Positions 59,646 to 64,000 of a stretch of DNA of 64,000 bases are shown here, piece by piece (the stretch's first letter is position 1; each line of letters begins with the position of its first letter). Location of the stretch: NCBI RefSeq assembly GCF_031010195.1, contig NZ_JAUAMC010000003.1, forward strand, positions 62,001 to 126,000, written 5' to 3'. The notes below the pieces were generated by a model. It was given only the letters and a program-made list of their open reading frames with translations. It was not told the origin of the DNA and searched no databases. The DNA comes from Halomonas sp. SpR8. GTDB taxonomy: Bacteria > Pseudomonadota > Gammaproteobacteria > Pseudomonadales > Halomonadaceae. Both the position numbers and the translations under genes were made by a program.

Positions 59646-60827
59646 CTAGCGATTCAAAACAATCGTGCTGTGATCTTCCCAATGGACATACACACGGTCT
59701 TCCCAGGTAGGTCGATCACCACGGCGCTCTGTATTGGCCATGCTGACTTTAATGATCTGCCCCGACTGCGTACGCACGTAGTACAGCGAGAAACCGCCTA
59801 GATAGGCAATATCATCGACGTTGCCTTCCGCCCAGTTATATTCCGTGGTGGGCTTTTCGCGGGTGAGCCAAATCTTTTCCGGACGCAATGCGACCCAAAC
59901 CCGCCGATCTACCGCCTGGGTGGTAATACCATGATCAATATAAACGGGTCGTTCAAGCGCGGGGGCTGCAATGCGGCAGTGGTCCGCAGCGTCTTCGATA
60001 ATCTCGCCTTCAAACAGATTCACTGTGCCGACAAATTCCGCCACCATTCGGCTCACTGGGCTTTCATAAATATCGATGGGCGAGCCTATCTGCTCAATCC
60101 AACCATCGGCCATGATCGCCACCCGGTCAGCCATGGTCATGGCCTCTTCCTGATCGTGGGTCACCATAATGCAGGTAACGCCTACCTGCTCAATGATCTC
60201 GACCACTTCGAGCTGCATTTCAGTGCGCAGTTTTTTATCTAGCGCGCCCATTGGCTCATCTAACAGCAGCAATTTGGGCCGCTTGGCGAGCGAACGCGCC
60301 AAGGCCACACGCTGGCGCTGACCGCCAGAGAGCTGATGCGGTTTGCGCTTGGCAAAGCGCTCCATATGGACCAGTTTCAGCATTTGCGCGACGCGAGCGT
60401 CGATATCCGCCTTGGGAAGTTTGTCCTGCTTTAACCCAAAAGCAATATTCTGCGCTACCGTCATATGCGGAAATAGCGCATAGGATTGGAACATCATATT
60501 GATAGGCCGCTTGTGCGGGGGCATCGCGGTAATGTTTTCACCGTCTAATAAAATGCGCCCTTCTGTCGGAGTTTCAAAGCCCGCTAGCATTCGCAACAAG
60601 GTTGATTTACCCGATCCAGAACCACCTAGTAGCGCGAAAATTTCCCCGCGCTTCACCTTCAAATTGACATCATCCACCGCCAGCGCATCATCAAAGCGTT
60701 TGCTTAAACGCTTCACCTCCAGCACTACATCTTCAGCAAACCGCGGTGTCTTCCCCTGAGGGCGTAACACGGGGGAATTGGTTGGCGAAACGGATGAAGG
60801 CTCGTTCGACAGGGGCGTAGTGACCAT
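59646..60827 (-). CDS. potG: Putrescine ABC transporter ATP-binding protein PotG
   Basis: A 393-residue ATPase. The N-terminal extension of about 35 residues precedes the nucleotide-binding domain: Walker A GGSGSGKST, Q-loop MMFQSYALFPHMTVAQN, signature LSGGQRQRVALARSLA, Walker B LLLLDEPMGALDKKL and H-loop [12 protein letters not shown]-terminal TOBE domain begins near 290 (VWVALRPEKIWLTRE). GGGAG precedes the ATG. It powers PotHI. It is separated from potF by two hairpin terminators. Confidence 0.95.
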   Translation of the reverse strand: MVTTPLSNEPSSVSPTNSPVLRPQGKTPRFAEDVVLEVKRLSKRFDDALAVDDVNLKVKRGEIFALLGGSGSGKSTLLRMLAGFETPTEGRILLDGENITAMPPHKRPINMMFQSYALFPHMTVAQNIAFGLKQDKLPKADIDARVAQMLKLVHMERFAKRKPHQLSGGQRQRVALARSLAKRPKLLLLDEPMGALDKKLRTEMQLEVVEIIEQVGVTCIMVTHDQEEAMTMADRVAIMADGWIEQIGSPIDIYESPVSRMVAEFVGTVNLFEGEIIEDAADHCRIAAPALERPVYIDHGITTQAVDRRVWVALRPEKIWLTREKPTTEYNWAEGNVDDIAYLGGFSLYYVRTQSGQIIKVSMANTERRGDRPTWEDRVYVHWEDHSTIVLNR

Positions 60828-60846
60828 TCGCCACTCCCATCAAAAG

Positions 60847-60909
60847 GCCCGGAAAACCGGGCATTAAAAAGACGAACAGCGAGCCTGTGAGGCAGTGCCC
60901 CCGGCTCGC
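60847..60909 (-). terminator. Two tandem hairpins between potF and potG
   Basis: Reading on the minus strand, GCGAGCC pairs with GGCTCGC (60903-60909 with 60879-60885), followed shortly by GTCTTTTT. Then GCCCGG-TTTT-CCGGGC (60847-60862) is followed by CTTTTG. Both resemble Rho-independent terminators inside the operon and would lower potGHI expression relative to the binding protein potF, or act as 3' stabilisers after processing. Confidence 0.7.
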
Positions 60910-60927
60910 CGTCGGATAAATATCGGC

Positions 60928-62031
60928 TTAACGACCCGACTTTACGCGGTTCCAAATGCGCGTTCGGGCACGCAGCACATCTTGGGGTTTTTCGGCCTGG
61001 ACGTAGAGGTTTTGCATGACCTCGGTTGCGGGGTAAATAGCCGGGTCATTGATAATCTCTTCAGAGAGAAGCTCATTGGCCGCCGCATTAGGATTGGCAT
61101 AACGCACGTATTCGGTAATTTCAGCGGCAATTTCCGGGTCGAGAATAAAGTTGATAAAGGCGTGGGCGTTTTCCGTATTCGGTGCATCAGCGGGTACCGC
61201 CATCATATCGAACCAAAGTGCAGCGCCTTCTTTAGGAATGCTGTAGCCGATGGAGAAGTCTCTGCCGGCTTCGTCAGCGCGCTCGGCGGCCTGGAAAACA
61301 TCACCGGAGTAGCCAGCGGCAACGCAGACATCACCATTGGCCAAGTCTGACACATAGCGCGAAGAGTGGAAGTAGGTCATATCGTCGCGAACTTCGGCGA
61401 GCAGCTCACCAGCGGCTTTCAGATCGTCGATATTTTCGCTTTTCAGGTCTAGGCCTAAGTACGCCATGGCGGGCGTGAGCATTTCATCGGCGGAGTCCAG
61501 CATCGACAAGCCGCAGCCTGCTTCGCTTAAAGCAGTTGTTATTTCAGAATCAAATAGTAGCGCCCAGCTATCTACCGGCGCGTCGTCACCCAAAATCTCT
61601 TTAACGCGATCAACGTTATAACCGATGCCATTGGTGCCCCACATATAGGGAACAGAGTATTCGCTACCGGCGTCGATGGTTTCCAAGTTAGCCATCAGTT
61701 CGGGATTGAGATTGGCTAAATTAGGCAGTAGCTCATGGTTGAGCGGTTGGAAAACACCGGCTTTGACCTGGCGAGTAAAGTAGTAGGTGGAAGGAACCAC
61801 CACATCGTAACCGGAGCGCCCGGCAAGCAGAGCGGCATCCAAGATTTCATTGCTATCATAGACGTCGTAGGTCACTTCAATGCCGGTACGCTCGGTGAAT
61901 TTTTCCAGCGTTTCTGGAGCAATGTAATCTGACCAGTTAAATACCCGCACCTCTTCGGCGTGGGCAGCATTAGCCGCTGCGACAAACGAGATGGCCGCAA
62001 CGGCCACGGAAAGTTTGTGGATGTTCCCCAT
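60928..62031 (-). CDS. potF: Putrescine-binding periplasmic protein PotF
   Basis: A 367-residue secreted solute-binding protein. The ATG chosen (MGNIHKLSVAV) has AAGGAG 8 bp upstream and replaces a GTG two codons earlier that would be only 2 bp from it. The signal peptide VAAISFVAAANAAHA is followed by EEVRVFNWSDYIAPETLEKF, the standard PotF/PotD mature start. YDVVVPSTYYFTRQ, MWGTNGIGYNVDRV and LANGDVCVAAGYSGDVFQA are ligand-site blocks. It delivers putrescine to PotGHI. Confidence 0.95.
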   Translation of the reverse strand: MGNIHKLSVAVAAISFVAAANAAHAEEVRVFNWSDYIAPETLEKFTERTGIEVTYDVYDSNEILDAALLAGRSGYDVVVPSTYYFTRQVKAGVFQPLNHELLPNLANLNPELMANLETIDAGSEYSVPYMWGTNGIGYNVDRVKEILGDDAPVDSWALLFDSEITTALSEAGCGLSMLDSADEMLTPAMAYLGLDLKSENIDDLKAAGELLAEVRDDMTYFHSSRYVSDLANGDVCVAAGYSGDVFQAAERADEAGRDFSIGYSIPKEGAALWFDMMAVPADAPNTENAHAFINFILDPEIAAEITEYVRYANPNAAANELLSEEIINDPAIYPATEVMQNLYVQAEKPQDVLRARTRIWNRVKSGR

Positions 62032-62265
62032 TATCACTGCTCCTTCTAGATAAACTTTTTCCTACGTTTTTTATAGCCATGTCCGGGCCGCGACAACTGC
62101 CGATACACAATCATCGCCAACGGCTAACAATAGAATAGGCCATGATACTGACCGTGCGAATTTTGCGTTGCACCGCACTCTACCGCAAGTCAATGTGAAA
62201 AATTCTTGTAATTCAGCTCTTAGACCCCACCTACTCATTAGCGCAGCGGCTCTGCTTCTTGAATC

Positions 62266-62303
62266 GATAGCATGAAGCTATCGAGGGCATGGCTATTATT
62301 AAC
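62266..62303 (+). promoter_or_regulatory. OxyR-like operator upstream of ahpC
   Basis: ATAG (62267-62270), N7, CTAT (62278-62281), N7, ATGG (62289-62292), N7, TAAC (62300-62303) follows the OxyR ATAG-N7-CTAT-N7-ATAG-N7-CTAT layout. The first two blocks match exactly, the third 3 of 4 and the fourth poorly. GATAGC-ATGAA-GCTATC also forms a palindrome here. The site lies about 80-115 bp before the ahpC start, in a suitable position for activation. Confidence 0.6.
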
Positions 62304-62380
62304 TTTAGCCTTTAGTCGCTAGCCATTAGTATCATCATTACTTCCTAATGATTCATTTACCTACTCTGGAGTTTATCTGA

Positions 62381-62944
62381 ATGTCATTGATTAACACTGA
62401 AGTTAAGCCGTTTAAAGCCACTGCTTACCTAAATGGCGAGTTCGTGGACGTCACTGAAGCAGACTTGCAGGGCCAGTGGTCTATCTTTTTCTTCTACCCC
62501 GCTGACTTTACGTTTGTTTGTCCGACTGAGCTTGGCGACTTAGCCGACAACTATGCTGAGTTCAAGAAGCTGGGCGTTGAAATCTACAGCGTTTCAACCG
62601 ATACCCATTTCACTCATAAAGCTTGGCACGACAGCTCTGAGACTATCGGCAAACTGCAGTACCCGATGATTGCTGATCCGACACTGCGCATTTCACGCAA
62701 CTTCGAAGTTTTGATCGAAGAAGCGGGTCTGGCCGAGCGCGGTACTTTTGTTGTCGATCCTGACGGCAAAATCCAGATCGTAGAAATTAACGCTGGCAAC
62801 ATTGGCCGTAACGCTGAAGAGCTGCTGCGCAAAGTCAAAGCCGCCCAATACGTACGCGCTAACCCGAACGAAGTATGCCCAGCCAAATGGAAAGAAGGCG
62901 AAGAAACACTCGCTCCTTCGCTGGATCTCGTAGGCAAAATCTAA
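62381..62944 (+). CDS. ahpC: Alkyl hydroperoxide reductase subunit C (peroxiredoxin)
   Basis: A 187-residue typical 2-Cys peroxiredoxin that reduces H2O2 and organic peroxides. The peroxidatic Cys is in [20 protein letters not shown] (about residue 47) and the resolving Cys in [15 protein letters not shown] (about 166). Length and start ([19 protein letters not shown]) are those of AhpC/Prx1. It is cytoplasmic. The recycling partner AhpF is encoded 119 bp downstream, after a terminator. TCTGGAGTTTATCTGA precedes the ATG. Confidence 0.98.
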   Translation: MSLINTEVKPFKATAYLNGEFVDVTEADLQGQWSIFFFYPADFTFVCPTELGDLADNYAEFKKLGVEIYSVSTDTHFTHKAWHDSSETIGKLQYPMIADPTLRISRNFEVLIEEAGLAERGTFVVDPDGKIQIVEINAGNIGRNAEELLRKVKAAQYVRANPNEVCPAKWKEGEETLAPSLDLVGKI

Positions 62945-63002
62945 ACCGCCTATCGATCTCACCTGCCGCGACCGCTTAGTCGAAGCGGTATGTGATAGCT
63001 AT

Positions 63003-63034
63003 ACACCCGGGTTCTGCCCGGGTGTTGTGTTTTT
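63003..63034 (+). terminator. Intrinsic terminator between ahpC and ahpF
   Basis: ACACCCGGG (63003-63011) and CCCGGGTGT (63017-63025) form a perfect 9-bp stem with a TTCTG loop, followed by TGTGTTTTT. A second hairpin without T-tract, ACCGCTT (62971-62977) with AAGCGGT (62983-62989), lies upstream. This would make ahpC more abundant than ahpF. Confidence 0.85.
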
Positions 63035-63063
63035 AGCAACAGCACTGTGAGGAAGCTACTGTC

Positions 63064-64000
63064 ATGCTGGACGCCAATTTAAAATCCCAGTTGAAAGCGT
63101 ATCTGGAAAAAGTGACTCAGCCGTTCGAGATTGTTGCCTCCCTCGATGACGGTGCCAAGTCACAAGAACTCTTTGGGCTGCTCGAAGATATCAGCAGCCT
63201 GAGCGACAAAATCACGCTACACAGCGACGGCCAAGATGCCCGCACACCATCGTTTGCCATCAACCGCCCTGGTGAAGAAACCGGTGTGGTCTTCGCCGGC
63301 ATTCCGATGGGCCACGAGTTCACATCGCTGGTCTTGGCGCTGCTGCAAGTAGGCGGCCATCCGCCTAAAACCTCTGATGAGATGCTTGATCAAATCAGAG
63401 CACTCGACGGTGAAATGCTGTTTGAGACCTACTACTCACTGTCGTGCCAGAATTGCCCTGATGTGGTTCAAGCACTTAATTTGATGACTATCTTTAATCC
63501 GAATATACGCCACGTTGCCATTGACGGCGCGCTTTTTCAGGATGAAGTTGAGTCACGGGAAATCATGTCGGTGCCGAGTATTTACTTGAACGGCAAACCG
63601 TTTGATCAAGGCCGCATGACGCTAGAAAAGATTCTGGCTAAAGTCGACACTGGCGCCGCTGAACGCGATGCCAAAAAGCTAAGCGAAAAAGCCGCGTTTG
63701 ATACGCTGGTAATAGGTGGCGGCCCGGCAGGTGCCGCAGCGGCGATCTATTCGGCGCGTAAAGGCATCAATACAGGCATAGCCGCTGAGCGCTTTGGTGG
63801 TCAAGTGGCGGATACCATGGGGATTGAAAACTTTATCTCCGTTTCGCATACCGAAGGACCGAAGCTGGTTAGCGCCCTTGAAGAGCATGTAAAAGATTAC
63901 GAAGTCGACGTCATGAATCTTCAACTTGCCACTTCTTTCAGCGCCGCTGAGATTGAAGGTGGCCTGCACGAAGTGACTTTTGAGTCTGGCGCTAAGCTTA
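63064..64000 (+). CDS. ahpF: Alkyl hydroperoxide reductase subunit F (partial, runs off the window)
   Basis: The frame from ATG at 63064 ([19 protein letters not shown]) is open for 312 codons to the window edge, so about 60% of the usual 520 residues is present. The N-terminal double-thioredoxin domain has the redox pair [13 protein letters not shown] (about residues 129-132). The thioredoxin-reductase-like part begins near 215 with FAD motif [19 protein letters not shown]. The NADH domain and second CxxC should lie beyond the end. AhpF passes electrons from NADH to AhpC. GTGAGGAAGC precedes the ATG. Confidence 0.97.
   Translation, partial: MLDANLKSQLKAYLEKVTQPFEIVASLDDGAKSQELFGLLEDISSLSDKITLHSDGQDARTPSFAINRPGEETGVVFAGIPMGHEFTSLVLALLQVGGHPPKTSDEMLDQIRALDGEMLFETYYSLSCQNCPDVVQALNLMTIFNPNIRHVAIDGALFQDEVESREIMSVPSIYLNGKPFDQGRMTLEKILAKVDTGAAERDAKKLSEKAAFDTLVIGGGPAGAAAAIYSARKGINTGIAAERFGGQVADTMGIENFISVSHTEGPKLVSALEEHVKDYEVDVMNLQLATSFSAAEIEGGLHEVTFESGAKL

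Overview
The window reads as chromosomal DNA of a gammaproteobacterium, most likely a Halomonas-type member of the Halomonadaceae. This rests on gene order and protein style: methylcitrate genes under a GntR-type regulator, a split trp locus next to rpe and gph, potFGHI, sbp-cysTWA, and a yqjD-yqjE-yqjK-like cluster. No rRNA or tRNA gene was seen. Genus is inferred, and species cannot be told. Both ends cut a gene: acnD on the left and ahpF on the right.

Layout. 1-4.2 kb holds the propionate (2-methylcitrate) operon acnD-prpC-prpB-gntR on the minus strand, with a palindromic operator in front of gntR. 4.3-11.6 kb holds pabB, a short cysH, cysB, trxA, an AI-2E-family membrane protein, a SIMPL-domain protein and serS. 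11.7-21.1 kb is the main accessory island. It has a stand-alone cas3 (minus strand), divergent cas8f-cas5f-cas7f-cas6f (csy1-4), an AT-rich leader, a 33-repeat type I-F CRISPR array and a RelB/RelE-type toxin-antitoxin pair. No cas1 is visible, and Cas3 lacks the N-terminal Cas2 domain usual in type I-F, so the locus looks like interference and processing without adaptation. 21.3-26.6 kb holds a dicarboxylate/amino-acid symporter, a DUF4202 protein and a YdiJ-type D-2-hydroxyglutarate dehydrogenase. 26.5-35 kb holds trpC-trpD-trpG and trpE-gph-rpe on the minus strand, interrupted by two plus-strand genes: an orphan Mn-type metal-binding protein and a type II NADH dehydrogenase.

35-39 kb is the sulfate importer sbp-cysT-cysW-cysA. 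With cysH and cysB at 5.8-7.5 kb it forms the assimilatory sulfur theme, and an AT-rich motif is shared between the two promoter regions. 39-45.6 kb holds an AlkB-like oxygenase, a YajG-like lipoprotein, tpm, an SH3/coiled-coil membrane protein, a DUF1820 protein, a 680-residue unrecognised protein with a papain-like Gln/Cys/His/Asn pattern, and a TlyA-family methyltransferase. 45.6-57.8 kb holds an MscK-like channel, phospholipase A, the yqjD/yqjE/yqjK-like trio, a YhiN-type flavoprotein, an RND efflux pair, a DUF3617 protein and a CPXCG zinc-ribbon protein. 57.8-64 kb holds the putrescine importer potFGHI and the peroxide-defence genes ahpC-ahpF behind an OxyR-like site.

The observations most worth following are (1) the compact type I-F system without adaptation genes; (2) a ladder of five 5-codon mini-ORFs in front of the YhiN-type gene, each ending in ATGA overlapping the next start every 14 nt; (3) a separate 14-bp ATG-bearing tandem repeat that carries the tlyA start codon; and (4) the papain-like protein.
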